In this document: piece after piece, positions 11,201 through 25,054 of the stretch
Position numbering within the stretch: position 1 is the first letter of the stretch
Layout of the letters: every line of letters starts with the position of its first letter
From: Saccoglossus kowalevskii
Taxonomy: Eukaryota; Hemichordata; Enteropneusta; Harrimaniidae
Assembly: GCF_000003605.2 (NCBI RefSeq)
Contig: NW_003107589.1
Span: 448,310-512,309 of the forward strand
DNA length: 64,000 nucleotides
Direction of reading: 5' to 3'
Notes under the pieces: model-generated
Told to the model about the DNA's origin: nothing
Seen by the model: the letters and a program-made list of their open reading frames with translations, nothing else
Database searches by the model: none
Made by a program: the position numbers and the translations under genes

Positions 11201-14014
11201 GTTGGGTTAACTTAGATACGCACAGTTTTACGGTACAAGTACTGTAATCATACGTATTCCCATTTTATTTATTTCACTTAAAACAAAACGGAAACATGTA
11301 TAAAATATAGCTACAAGTAGCAATTTCTGGGCCAATAAGCTAATGAATCTATGTACATAATGCTGCTATGTATATGTATGTTTGTTATCTGAGAATTCAG
11401 GGATTGTTGGTATGCTCGATCACGAATTCCTTCATCATCTATTGCACCACAAACATTCAATAACATCTTCTGCTTAAAACCTTCATGTAGAGAAGGCGGA
11501 ACCATTAACTTCAAACTTGCTTTGCCTTGCTCAGAATTTCAATCCAACTTCAAGTGCGGGCAGCTAAACAGGTCAGATATCAAGATCGGCGAATTGCTTG
11601 GGTTTGTTTTTTCTATTTAATTAAATTTATTTGAATTTTACTACACACCTGCAACCCTTTGTGCTAACGGCAATAAATTTTCACATTGAGTATCAATATA
11701 AACATTAAAGCAAATACAATGGGGTTTATTTTCATTGACAAAAAACGCCAATTACATTGTTTGCCTCTTCTCTAGTATTGGCAGCACGAAACAGATTTTT
11801 TTTCACATGTCTCGACCTTTTTAGTGTTCTCTCCTACTGGGGAAGAATCATAGGTATTGTGCAGTATCTCTGGGACAGGCTTGGTTATAACATTAGGAGT
11901 CAAGAGGGGCAAATGTTTCTTCACTGCTCCCAGAATAGATTTATTCAACACCTTGAAAAGTTAATAACTCTTTGCCTGCATTTAGCTCCTTGATGGATGA
12001 CTTCTGCATAGTTTTTTTGTAATTAAGTGTGCATAATTAATGGTTGTTTACTATATGGGAATGCTTTTTTTTCTTATTGGTCTCGCATTATTGTAATGTG
12101 ATGGGCAGGCATAAGCGACTAGTGTATTTCTAATAAAAAAATGGTAAATTCTTGTACAACGCTTATAATAACAAAGTATTCAAGCTGATCTTCGACTCTT
12201 TGTCATGCATTTGTGTTATGGCATTGTGTTGGTTTTGTTGTCAGGTACCCACATTCCTGGCAAACAGGCTAGGGATATGTGACTCTGCAACCACTTACAG
12301 TGCAGGGGTTAGTCACCACTATGATATTACACATAACAGATGGCGCGTCGAGTAGACATTTAGGAAGCTCACACATAGCCCAGTGTTGCTAAGGACAATC
12401 ATATTCGTTCAATGTATTTCATTCTTCGGGTATTAGTTGTCCTTTTTTCTAAATGTGTGTACTTTCCTTTTCTGGTCAGATGCTGATGGTGAATTAGCTC
12501 AACTTGGTTGATACACACTGTGAATACACTCATGCTGTTTCTAATATTTGTGGCAGTAATATTACAATCTTGTTAATCCCAAAGGTTATTTCCCATGATG
12601 TGTTTGATTGCATGGTTTCCACGTCCTGGATGATCACTTATGCGTTGTTGTTTATAGGTGAATTTATGAATGTGCTTTTTATTATGTGTTGTGTATTGAT
12701 GCTAAAAGACCTTCAAATGTGTGACTTGGCGGTTCATGCTTCTTACATGTTGGGAGAACGTTTCTCCCTTGTTTTTTTGGTGGTTCTTCCTGGAGTGCAT
12801 AATGTGACCACCTCAGATGCCAGGGAATTAGCATGCTATGCTTCTCTTGCATGCCTCACCTTTCATATTCGTTTGGCCTAAGTCCTGAGCTGTCCCTTGC
12901 AGTAACAAGAGCAATCAATGTCGCCGCACTACCACCAGAAGTTAAATTGCCAGCATGCTCCTTCGGGTAACCAAAAAGACTTGCAATCCAAGAAATTAAC
13001 ATGTGTTCTAGTTTAACCGCTCCTGGTGCTAAAAAATTTAATCCTGGGATAAAAACAATGAATAATATTACAGGATCGTGTTTACAGATTATCCCAGCAC
13101 AAAAATATGTCAAGTAGTTTATGAGATAAGCTTCTTTATTCTTATGCAAAATATGTCATTAATATGCACGGATATCAACCAAATATAATCTAATTGCCCC
13201 AGAGATCTATGCAGATGTACATAGATTAACAAGTAGAGTTAATGCAAACGTTTCCATTCTGTATTTCATACACTACATACAGCTACAAATTATCAGACAT
13301 AATTGTCAAAATATGCGTGGCCTACCTGAGAATTTATTAGTTACTCCTGCCAGTAGGTCACCAAGAGCAGATGGGAAAAGAGCACCACCTGAGACAAAAG
13401 CAAAGTAGTTTGCATGGGCTGATTCCAAACCATTCTTGAAAACATGGGTATCAAGTGCATTGACCAATTCCCCTGCAATTAAGTACACTATATATAACGT
13501 CCATGGAAAGTCATAATTATCATTATAATTTAAGGTTATGAATACTATTTAGCAGCGACTATAAGACCTCTCGCATCAAATTTACCATGTTTGTTCAGAA
13601 ATAATTACTGAGCGCAAGCATGTAAGCGAATTTTGAATATTGAATCTGAAATGCATGTCTATGTCTGACTTACTCCAGTCAATCAGATGGCTAGGTTGGA
13701 ATTAAGCATGTTATCTTCGACAATCATTAACATTCAATGAAATGTTATTCAACGGAAATCTTAAAAATATTGTTACCAATATTGGAGCCTTTGTCTGTGA
13801 TACCATACTGAGTTATTCCATCGTCAGATGGATTGTCTTCGTGAATAGTTTTATGATTTAATCTCGAGAGATTATCAAGGAAGTTCTCGCTGTATTCAAC
13901 CACACAATTAATCCATTCTTTTCTGCAAGCTGCACCAGAATCCAACCGTCGTGAATGTGTTTCCAATTCGTTCAATCTCTGTGTGTACTCCATTCGTGCT
14001 ACTGCAACTACCAT
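8278..14014 (-). CDS. PLP-dependent group II amino-acid decarboxylase, eight exons
   Basis: Predicted cytosolic enzyme that removes the carboxyl group of an amino acid, using pyridoxal phosphate. Coding exons on the minus strand: 14014-13777, 13472-13326, 13043-12860, 10931-10775, 10450-10234, 10133-9971, 9751-9645 and 8582-8278. All seven introns are GT-AG and every phase fits, giving 505 residues and a TAA stop. A second ATG at 13993 would give 498. Motifs in order: SGGALFPSALGDLLAGVTNK (107-126), APGAVKLEH, GNLTSGGSAATLIALVTARD (160-179), HADAAYGG (Asp282 to the PLP nitrogen) and DPHKG (Lys314, the Schiff-base lysine). The spacing Asp282 to Lys314 equals that of Asp271 to Lys303 in pig DOPA decarboxylase. 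The loop lengths and the ending SDGRVYLSSTTLDGIYHLRI are those of the bacterial-type branch (tyrosine/diaminobutyrate decarboxylase-like), not of DOPA or histidine decarboxylase. The usual PLP-stacking His is Tyr200. The substrate is unknown. Confidence 0.9.
10932..12859. other. Large third intron of the decarboxylase with unidentified inserted sequence
   Basis: At 1.9 kb this is the longest intron of the gene. The part from about 11310 to 12850 is less AT-rich than the other introns. It has several medium frames on both strands (plus 12504-12881; minus around 11770-11950 and 11311-11514). Minus-strand stretches such as LPLLTPNVITKPVPEILHN and PSLHEGFKQKMLLNV have coding-like composition but are short and in different frames. 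This suggests a decayed mobile element of a kind I do not recognise. No terminal repeats were found. Confidence 0.35.
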
Positions 14015-17000
14015 GTAAAACTATATTATGTGGTAGGAACCAATTATAGCACATAAAGTATATTATTATAAACATGCACTACGAGTGATTTATAATACTA
14101 TATAATTAGCATAAACTTTGTGGAGACATTAATAGATTAATAGAGTTTGGATGTTTGCACAAATAAACAAGTACAGCCAAATAATTGAAAAAAACAACAA
14201 TAAAAACTGCTATTTCAATGTACCTTTCATTTTCAATTCCCGACAGGCCGTACTGGACGAGACATGTTTCCATATCCAAATAAATGTAGGAAGTATTGGT
14301 ATGTAAAAACAAATTAATGGTCACGCGAACAATCAATCACATCCCATCTGACAACAACTGTGGTTGGTACTTTGCAAAAAATACGACTAAATTTCTAGAA
14401 ATTTTTACTCAGCAAACACAATCATTATAAGGGTCATAACGTGAGTTATTGGCATAGGTTTTTTGAACAAATGTTATTTGAACAATGGTATTAGTTATGT
14501 AGAAAAATTTCACATAAATGGAGATACATGATTGATAATTTAAACATATTACTTTAATTTGTGTGATTATGTGTACTTATTTTAGTACGTGATCACAGAC
14601 ATAGACAATTGTTCAAACTCATTTGCAGTAACGATCATATAAAAATGTGCATACCAATGTGTTGAACTATGGTTATATTGTTCAAACCATCTTTATAAAC
14701 TGTTCAGAAAAATATTATATATACTAATTTTGATGGAAGTTGACACAATCTTAACCCACCTACAACTGAATCAAAATTATTGTTGATAATCAACGAACCA
14801 GCGTTATTCTTTGCTCATGTGTATTCTAAGTTATTTATCATTTCAGAATGACGTATTCAAGAAGTATTTATACTGACGATGATTAACGATGATTATGATT
14901 ATGATTATGTTTATGATTATGATTAACGTTATATGCACAGATGTACAAATGAAACAAAAAGTTTTACGAAAAAAAAAAAAACTGTATACGTGACTTAATA
15001 AGTGAACACATACAGAAACAAAGTAGCATTAAAATAAACGACCGTACTGGTCAGTAATTTTGTGGTAATTATCGCCTTCGACGATTCTGAATGCTTAAAC
15101 TAAATGGGTTGTTTGCTGTTTTTTATTTCATGGGTACTAGGGATCAAATATTTCAGGTATTAATTTGACAAAGAGGTGCTGGCTATGAACTTGACGAAAT
15201 AACATACACGTTTGGTGATTTCAATACACCTATGACACATCTGGCTAATTTATTCCACTCGTTCCTGTTAGTAAAGTTGATGATAATAAGATAATTAATC
15301 GAAATGTGTATGCATAGCAAAATACGTTTGGTTGCAATATTTGCATATTTAATCAAAATTAAATTAGAAGGCTGAAAGCTTATACTGTGATGCAGATTTG
15401 TACGTCAATTCTTGATGACGTATCCAACTGTGTATGATTATATTTCACACTGAAATAATATTTACCGCATGACTAACGTGCCTAATAGAACACTCGATAA
15501 CATGTTTCCAAACCACACCGACCAACTTGCAGTAGTATTAGGTTGTATCATTCTACTATAAGTGGTAACGGTCTACAAGTGCTAGTAAGTTGTCGCAATA
15601 TCAATATTTTAGAGATGATGATAAAATGGTTGTAGGTGATTCTTATTTCATTTGACAACTGACAGAAGGTTAGTATTTCGGATTTTGCCCTGAGTGCTGA
15701 AAAGCTAATTGATCTCCATTTATGCGTTTAGTTTATACTTAGAAAACAATTCGAATAAAAACCACATTTCTGTAGAGAACTGTTATTTTTGTTGATATCG
15801 TTTGTACAACTAGCCTAGATATGAAATCATAATAAATAATGTTTTCTGTGTCGCATTAGTTTCTTTGTGCTAATAAAAGCAAATAAGTGTTAGTATATAT
15901 TGTATTAACACAAGTGTATACACGAGCGAAGGGAATTTATAACGCACAGCTATGACGTGGAGTTAGTTTATAGTGCTCTCCAAGACGGTTCATATCGTAT
16001 TCTCTAATTTAACCAGATAGAGAAATTACAATTGATCGAAATTTCTGTTCGACAATGTAACATGGAAAACACAAAACTAACTTTACTTGCTGGCCAACCA
16101 ATCTAAATAGTCTTGCCGGTTGACAAATCCAAATAACTTCGAGTCAGGTTCATTTTCTGAACATATAAACATAGGTCTCACTTATGATGGTCAAATATAA
16201 ATACATGACTCCATATTCACACAAGCACAAAACACAGCATGTTTCAGAACATTGTTATTTACTCATTTCACAGTTGACTAAGACATCACTAACCAATTTG
16301 ATAGTATTCACTGTTTGACCAGACCCTTGCAGTATTCTTGTTGGTGACAACATAATTAATTAATTATGTGCTATCAATAAAGTCCATAGTTCTGCTTCTT
16401 GACTTCAACAATACTCGCCTTACTAGACCTCTCTCTGCTTTAACATTTCTGGCGTGAAGTTGCAATCAATATAGTTCCATTTTTTTTGTTCAAGTCAGAT
16501 GATCACTATGGAAAAGAGTTGTTATTTTCTGTTAATTAAAGACGTTTTCTGCGTGAGATAGAAATAGACATTATGGATCATCACAACTACCATGACACGG
16601 ACTACTTCATAATCATAATCCAACACAGACATGTAAAAGTATATAAACTTAAGGCACTTCCTGACAATGTTTTGGATTTGATTTGCATGTTTACAGACCA
16701 AAATACCACTCTTAGAAGTTTAAGAGTAAAACATACTACAAATTCCGAACTGGAAATACATGTCATGGACGCACAGCTAGTCTGCAGGTTCCACTGAATA
16801 TGAATAATATAAAATGCCACACTTACTCCAGAGTTTCATGTGCTGATTTTCACCAAGTTACATATTATCAGCGTACAAAACTATCCATACACATCACTTC
16901 ACAGCAGAGCAGTAATTCCAGTTACATAGTGATGCTTACTTTTTTCTATTCAATATCAGTCCCGGATATTCAGGAAGCTTCAAGTGCATTGTATCCCTTT

Positions 17001-20000
17001 GGGGACTGTGATGGTGTGCTTTCGTGGTCATTTTCTTGTCGGGTTAATCCTTTATGTCCGATTTTTTTTGCTTCAGTCTGATTATTCCCATCACTGATCC
17101 TGTCTTGTCCTGTATTGCTTATCTACTGCATAAACGTGTATGATGTTATCTACCTCTACATCTAAACCAGAAACAAGATTTTATAGATAGGTAGGTATCT
17201 ACTATTTAAGATCTTTTATTATCTTCAAACGTTCAACTCTATTTACCATTTTTCAAATGGCGTACCAGCTAACATCTACTGTCCTACATCACACCACCTC
17301 TCTAATTAATGTAATTGGGAAGCAAATCATCTTCATTTCCAGACGTTTCGCGTTTGTGTTGAAGTCAACTGTAGTTATTTGGGTGTGTATTATATTGATG
17401 TGAGTAATAATAAAGAGACATGCTCTTAGCACATTTATTATTATATTCATGTTCAAATAGTTAGGAATAAACTTTAAGGACACACGATAACACTCTCAGT
17501 GTCAATACAAATCACTAAAAACTCGCCGCTGTGAAAAATCAAGTCGTGAAAAACATGGTGTAGCAGATCTGTGTATGTACGCCCTAACTGTCGAACAGTA
17601 ATACTTTGTGGTGTTTGTATTTTGTCTTCCTACGGATTGTGTTTACCTTGCATGTTCTTTTTATCATTATATTCTGGTGTTGCGTCTTATGTAATTGTTT
17701 ATGGTGTATGGAACCGCTCTTACCCGTGAATATTGACCCGTGTTTAGCCAAAACACCTGGTTCATAACGTGTACATTTTTATGATCCATAAACTAAAAAG
17801 TCACGAATAAATTTACTACGACTGAACAAAATATAATTATAGCATTGTGACTTGTGTAGCATGTGAAGATGTTTAAGCACCGTAAAATGAAGGCTATATA
17901 AAGATGGTAATCTTCGAGGCCGTGTTGTCCCAAAACAAACCAAAACTACAACCCCGACACATTTTAGCGCGCTTGCAATTTGCCAGACAGCACATCATTT
18001 ATATACTTGGACGAATTCAGGTTTATGGTTTTTCGTAGCTGTGGGCGAGTGTTTGCACGTCGGAAACCAGTTGAATAGTGCGAGTTGAAGTGTATTAAAC
18101 CCACGATAAAATGTAAACTCGTGTGTTTCAGTATTGCCAACATTGAAATGTGCATACGCAATATTCAGAAATTTAAATTGGTTAAAGATGATTTGAAGAT
18201 AAACAGATTCAGTCCGTACTGACAAGCATGTCGGCTTAGCGTTAGGTTACTCACTAGATGTTGTGCGACACATGTCACTACGAGTATTGACAAACTGAAT
18301 AGAATGTTTCCCTGTCACCATGGCAGTTAGTCATCGTAAGTACTTACTAGCATGGCCCGATTACCACAAAATAGACAAATATCTAACAATGTCGGGGCTT
18401 TCATATAATATTTTTGAAATATTATTACTCATAAGTAATAGCCGTTTACATTTGTGACGTATTCTGCCTCAACCTCTCCGCGCACAGAAATGTGGTTCAC
18501 CTATGCCTAATAACGATTTGGATATTGCGATAGCTCCAAATGTAATATTTCTTAACTCACAAAACAGTGAAATAAAATATGAATAATTGTACCTCGGCCT
18601 GATAAAGGAACAGTGAAAAACATGTTGGCAATCACTGTGGCTAGTTACTGATTTGAGAAAAATATTTCGAACAATTGGCTATGTTACAAAAAATCGTTTT
18701 GCATAATGCAGTTATGGTTTAACAGCAGTTATGTTTTATGTAGTATCCCTTAATTTTTACATAGAATTTGTATTGTATTTTGCAAATGATTCAATATCTT
18801 ACTATCCAAACCATAGAAAACGCAGTTAAGCTATATTGTACTCAGAATAGTATCCAAGAAGTGAGTATACGACAATATTTCGACCAGTTTCATGATATAT
18901 ATATTTATTTTAGGTCGACTTGTCAAAATCGAATGGAACACTCGCCATTTGAGGTGCTGCTTATAATTATGCTAATTTTATTTAAAAGGCAATTCTGAGA
19001 CACAGAAATAACTTCCAAGCAGCAAAAACCATAATCAAATGTGATACAGCATCAGAAATTTGATACTTGCAATCGTGGTTAAGTGAAATAGGCCCTTGAA
19101 GTAGCATAAATCAATTATAGATACATCGAAGGATGGGTCAAAGTCGCACCCATATTTTGGCAGATTTATTATTGCTATTGTTTAGTTAATGACACAATTG
19201 TAACTAAGTATCGGGAGGTGCAACATTTTGTACACATATATAAATGCTTGACTTTGACAGAAATGATCTATCTTCATGCCAATCATAAAATATGTAGTTT
19301 AGTGTATGTTCTATTTGTAAACGGTGGAAACAATTTCATGAAGGAAATGCAATACATTGCATGATTTAAACATACATTTCAATTCTGACAATTGAATTGT
19401 TCCAGCCTTTATTGCATTCGTTGCTCATACGTCATATATCGTCATAGCTGTCGGTGACATTCACTTCATCGCGCACCCAATCTCATTAAACCAAGGGCCT
19501 TACGCAAAAGTGTTGGATCAGTGATACATTCTCCTTTAACGATTTGTAGGATAATGTAAATGCAATGTAACTATACTAGTTGCACTCCCTGGGTTCCATG
19601 AGTAATTAGCTATTAGTAAGAAGATAAAACACGTAATAAATATAAACACAAACTGGATAATACTTCATTATATCTATTTTTAATTTGTCGCCGATTTGGC
19701 ACGTATTGAATAAATAGAGAAAGCCGTAAGTTATTAAAAGCGGCGTACATAGCAGTTGTAAGAAATATTAAACAGCGCCGCCACAGGCAAAGAACAATTG
19801 CTCGCGCTTCCACTCTCGATTGCTATAAAGGACGACAAAATACACGGGGTATGACACAACGCATTCGATTTTCGGACACGTACGCGAACATTATTTATGG
19901 TATACGTAATGGACGGTGAAAAACCAAATTCGCATAATTTTAGTGTAAAATAGTACGTAATTCTTAAATGCTGGTCTTGAAAATCTTTATGAAATGCAGA

Positions 20001-20320
20001 AATAAACCAAATTCATCGTAAAACACTTTGCTAAATCAAGCCTATCTTTCAAGTTATTTTATCTTGGCGTCGGTGGTATTAATATTGTTCAAAATCTGAG
20101 TTACCCGGGGAGTTGGTTGTTAACAACGCATCATTAGCTTTAGTACAGCAACGGTATATTATTATTTTTTTTATCGTCGGTAAGATTATTTCGTCATCAT
20201 CGAAATAAGTTTAAATATGCACAGAACGGCAGCTACGATCTATTGATCGACTGGTCAAACTGTGACAATTTTATAATTGTCTCTTAAATCGTGGTCCGAT
20301 ACGGAATTATCATGACTGGT
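14015..20320. other. Gene-free stretch upstream of the decarboxylase
   Basis: Only short AT-rich frames are present, none with recognisable motifs. A minus-strand segment at 14273-14224, ending in a good GT donor, could be an untranslated first exon of the decarboxylase, but its reading frame does not join the next exon. The remainder shows no feature I can support apart from the microsatellite listed separately. Confidence 0.4.
14877..14930. repeat. GATTAT-type microsatellite
   Basis: Imperfect repeats of ATGATT/GATTAT (GATTATGATTATGATTATG and neighbours) run for about 50 bp, broken by GTTT and AACG interruptions. Confidence 0.8.
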
Positions 20321-20329
20321 CTATTCTGG

Positions 20330-20620
20330 GGCGTAGTCATTGCTATTAATTATTCATGAAATGCAGTGAAACAGTTCCAAAAGAGGGAAGTGAGCGTGCG
20401 CTTGTGCAAAAGACTCAACGCGTCAGGCCGCGTGTGCGTAATATGCATAGTAGAACAAGTCAGACCAAAAGCTGTCTTTCATATTAATTAGCAGCTTACA
20501 TTAAAGCGGGAGGGTCGTCACCTGCGCACGCGCGGAAATTGAGTCCTTAGCGACGATAACAACACACGCTAAAAACGCAAAGGCTCATGGGTAAACGCTT
20601 GCTTGTAAACAATGATACGC
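20330..20620. promoter_or_regulatory. CpG-rich island, candidate regulatory element
   Basis: CpG density rises sharply here (GTGAGCGTGCGCTTG, CAACGCGTCAGGCCGCG, GCGCACGCGCGG) against a CpG-poor background. It lies next to clustered homeodomain and octamer-like sites (ATTAATTATTCATGAAATGC and TTAATTAGC). No exon is recognised beside it. A promoter or distal enhancer is possible; this rests on composition only. Confidence 0.3.
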
Positions 20621-23600
20621 TATGGCCATCTAAGTACCTACATCAAAGAAACATAACAAACAGCATTACTTCTTTCAAATTACGGCTGAATCAGTGTCTT
20701 ATATGTCTTATACGACATGAGATCCCGTCGAAGCTAAATAAATATTAAATATCGTACGACTCTGCGCACTGTTCATGATTGCCAAAAATGATAATAAATT
20801 GCGACTTTTGCGAGAAAACTTTGAACATTGGAGCACAGCGTTCAAATCGACTACGTGGCGTCAACAACAATCACAACTATTTTTGCTTGCTTCCTTCATG
20901 TACGGAAATAGTGTTTGGTCGGTATTAACGTTAATATTGTTGTTGACTTTTCATGAGCCTCTCCACTCCATTTCGAATACGAAATTCAGAACGCGTACTG
21001 CATTGAGGATAAAATCTAACCCTCAAAATGAATTATTGCACAAGTGAAATCTACATGGAAACCATTATACAGTGAAATCATAGTATTATGTTATTTTAGA
21101 ATTATCGCAGTATATGCTATTTTTAAAACAACCATGGCGTTTTGTTATTCCTTACGATAGTAGTATAATCCCCCAATGGAAATGTCGCAGCAAAGTGATA
21201 TAAATAGATTTGGATAAACAGATTTTGATTTTCATTCTATAACGAGAACTGTTGTAAATTTCCCGGAGTCGCAAAATATAGACTCACTAAATGACAGCCA
21301 ACTCTATAATTTCTATGTCAACAGAAGACATTTGCAAAGAAAGGCCTATGCAACATTATATGGTTGTTAAAATGTGCAAATATGAGTTTGACTGATTATG
21401 GTGCAGTGTGTAAACATATTATTATTACAGTAATTAATCCGCAGTGCCTCAAATGAGAAACGTTGTCTTGTGATTACAACATTGTCATAAAACACGCTTG
21501 ACACAGCCTTTCTTTTGTAGTCACAATAACATCCAATTATATTTAAACATGGATATCTTATAAAGCAAGTTGGATAGTGTTGTTGTCGAAATTAACAGCT
21601 TTTTATACTATATACAAAATATCGGTAAACCATCATCAATATACAAAACATAAAAGTCCACGAGCCCGTTTCCTTAAGCTTCTTTGCATGCTAGGTGTTT
21701 GTATTCACTGACTATGTATGTGCACAATCTATGATCAATCATAATTGATAGTAATTGATGAGTATTATATTATTCTAAGTGCATATACACATTAACGACA
21801 TCCCACTCATCTAGGACAACATGTTGGAACACTTCCAACATGCATGCGGTAGAAAAATCATTGTGTGTAGTCAATGATTATTTACGATATTATTTTTGCG
21901 ATTTCACATCTTTATGATTTAGATTCGTTGGCATTTTAAAAAAACACAATAAAGCAATTACTCGTACGTGTTCGTCAACTGCGATAAATTTTCGGAACTG
22001 ACTAAGCTAAAAAAAACAATTCTAAAGTTATAATTAACTTGCAGACACATGGGAATAATCTGAAAGTAACTGAAACCCATATATATAATCTTAATTAAAA
22101 TCATTAAATTAAGATGCATAAATATAAATCACTTATGAGTTTGTAATCACACGTCCCATGCTCGTGAACGTTCTATGTACAACTGAAATACAAACGCCTT
22201 CAAGACATTTATCATGATAACGATTTCTTCTTACTCGAGCTACCTCTTTATGTACATTCGATTGTTCGTAATTTCTGGGTATTATAATTGAAATAGAAGA
22301 CTTCGCATTGCTCAATGTTGCGTGACAAGCTCAGAAAGAAGTGAGTTTTGATTGTGTCTCGTTAAATATTGCGCACATTCTTGCTTATCAGGCAATAATG
22401 AATAGTGCTTCGGTCATTATTCCCCCAATCTACCATGTTTACATTCCATCTCCTTAGACGAATAGTGTATACCACTTCAGGTCACATTCTCAAAATCTGA
22501 GTAACATATTGCCTAGACAAAATAATCTGCCTATACCTTTCTACACTACACGAGAAAATAGCTTCCGATTATTACTCTTTAATATTAAATATCCCAGCTT
22601 GTGTTAATTATTAATAATAGCACCGTGTCATGTTATCATTACAACCATACTATGTTAGTATCACAGTCTTACAATACACAATTAAACTTGCGGTGTAGCA
22701 GAGAATGCTAATGAGCGGTGTGAGTGTGTGCTCGTATGCTGTACACGTTCTCATTCATATGAAAACATGTGCCATAAATATCAAATAATCCCTCACACGT
22801 ACATTTACATATAATCTGGATTATATCCGACCATCGTTTCTTATTTGAAATGTCAAGTACAAAGCAAAATGTTCATAGAAATAAATTGTTTTTTTTTTAC
22901 AATCATATTAAAAGTCCATATTGTTTCAATACATTTTCATTTATATAAATTTGCTGGCCTCGGTTTTTGCGTATCTGTATTGATTATTTACACCTGAAAT
23001 AAATCAATTTCATTTTCACTCACATAAAGGTAACATTCCGTGTGGGCTTTTCGGAGGCATGGCTATGACTGAAATTGCACTCAAAACGTTTTAAGTAGTG
23101 ATTTTTCATCAAAGAAACCGTTGCGTGTGTTTGCGTTTGAACGACAATTCTACGCGCATTGGCCTCGTCCATATTTAGAAATGTAATTCTAAGCAAGCTA
23201 TCCTAGTGAGGGCTTTATTGCTAATTAAACATCGGGCACATTAACGAGTAGTGTTAGTGGATGTGTCCATGGCATATGTTCCTCCTTCCTTGAAAAATAC
23301 TGTCTCAATTTATACATCAATTGATGGTTCATTCCATTATATATTACATATATTACATTTACTCTTATAATGAAAACACTTATCCATAAATGTAATTATG
23401 TTTTAGCAGTTATAATTTCAATCTGAGTATAGTGATCAGCAAGTCTGACTCTTAATACTGTCAAAATTGCTGCAATAATGTTATAATAACGAAAGCTTGT
23501 TGGTCGAAACAGAACATTTGTTAAAATGCAATGTACAATAATTTGTAGATTACAATACTGTTTTTTAATACTGCATTTTGATGGGCATACACTGAATGAC

Positions 23601-25054
23601 TTTTAAAAGTGACAGTGATAGTTTTAATATGCATAATATCAATGGTCTGCTATGCTGGGATCAGCCTTTGAATACATTTATATTTTAGTATAGTTTGAAC
23701 GAGTCAATCGAATTGTAACCATACACCATGTTTGCCTAAACACGTTTATAGAGTACGTAACCAAGTTCTGTCGTTTTTGTTTTTTGCAGAAATAAATTTA
23801 TTTGTTACGATTGAAATGTATGATGATATTCTTGACCTAATTGGTTTACTTTATCCCCGGTTGCTTTACAATTCCTTTTCTTATACATGTCATATCGTCA
23901 TGGCAACGATTGATATCGAATCCAAGGAGCACCTGGCATATATACATTAATCAGCAGCGACATCTGTATGAATCAATAGAAGAAAGTCTGCTTATCAAAC
24001 GATTCAATGTACTCTACAGCAGTAGTGGGAAGTACCCGCATAGCGCCCGCTAAAAGTGATACATTATATTTATTTTACATTAATGCAGCTGTTACCGTAG
24101 TGATTGAGATGTTATTCAAAAAACGCCCTGACAAATTTTACTTTGCTGCAAATCGAATAATAGTCAACTATTTCATATAGTACGATTAGAGTTTTTTTAG
24201 AATTATCCACCTTCGATATCTTAGATAGATCTTAGATTGATATTAATTTGGATGTTGCGATTTGTATTTGCCAGTGAACAGTTTCACTGCTCAATTCAAT
24301 TTATTTCTTCCAGTAGTTAAAAATTAAATTGAACATGACAACTTTATCTGAAAATTAATGTCGATTATTGCAGAAACTATTTCAGTGCTGAACCAGTCTA
24401 TTGTGAGAGGACATAGGGAATTCGTTCATTCTCCAATATGACGAGGTGATTACAAGGATATTGCAAATTATGTACAAAGACATTTAATCTAGGTCTGTCC
24501 AAAGTTTATATTTTACGGTGTCTCTGTAATAATTCTATTATTATACTTCTGCCGGATCTAAAACTCATGGTGGAGGTCCAGAACTGGGATAGTGCATGAT
24601 TACAAATATTGTAAACCTTTTGTTTTGAACTTCGTTTTCAAATATGTTAACCGTCTTGGAGATGACGCGCAAGCTTTTCATATTTGAAATTCTTAATTCC
24701 CAGTGAGGTAGATGCAATTACATCGTGCAATGACGCGAAATAACGGCATGCTATATCTCTTAGAACTTTGGTGAAAATTGTAATGATGGTCGTCATGTCA
24801 TGGTAGTAATTGCTATTTCTAACAGTTTAACGGTTTAGCGTTCGATAATCATCCCACAATTCATATGTGATAATCGCTTTACTATGTGATACAATTCTCG
24901 TTTTACTCACGTGATATTCTTTATATATCTCGAAAATACAGATTATGCGAATGAACATTTATCATGTGCGATTCCTTTATAAGACTGAGACTGAATCGTT
25001 GCTTTGCCCCGTAATAATAAAATGTGACTACGAGTGATGGAAACAGACGCCGCA
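20621..25054. other. Gene-free stretch
   Basis: No supported coding exon, RNA gene or repeat was seen. The longest frames (for example 20775-21047 on the plus strand) lack motifs and occur at the length expected by chance in AT-rich DNA. Confidence 0.4.

Noticed and set aside
12504-12881. 125-codon plus-strand frame overlapping the decarboxylase exon
   Set aside because: Its end is antisense to a confirmed exon; the composition is that of a shadow frame.
20775-21047. 90-codon plus-strand frame
   Set aside because: No family motif, no supporting splice partners, and length compatible with chance.
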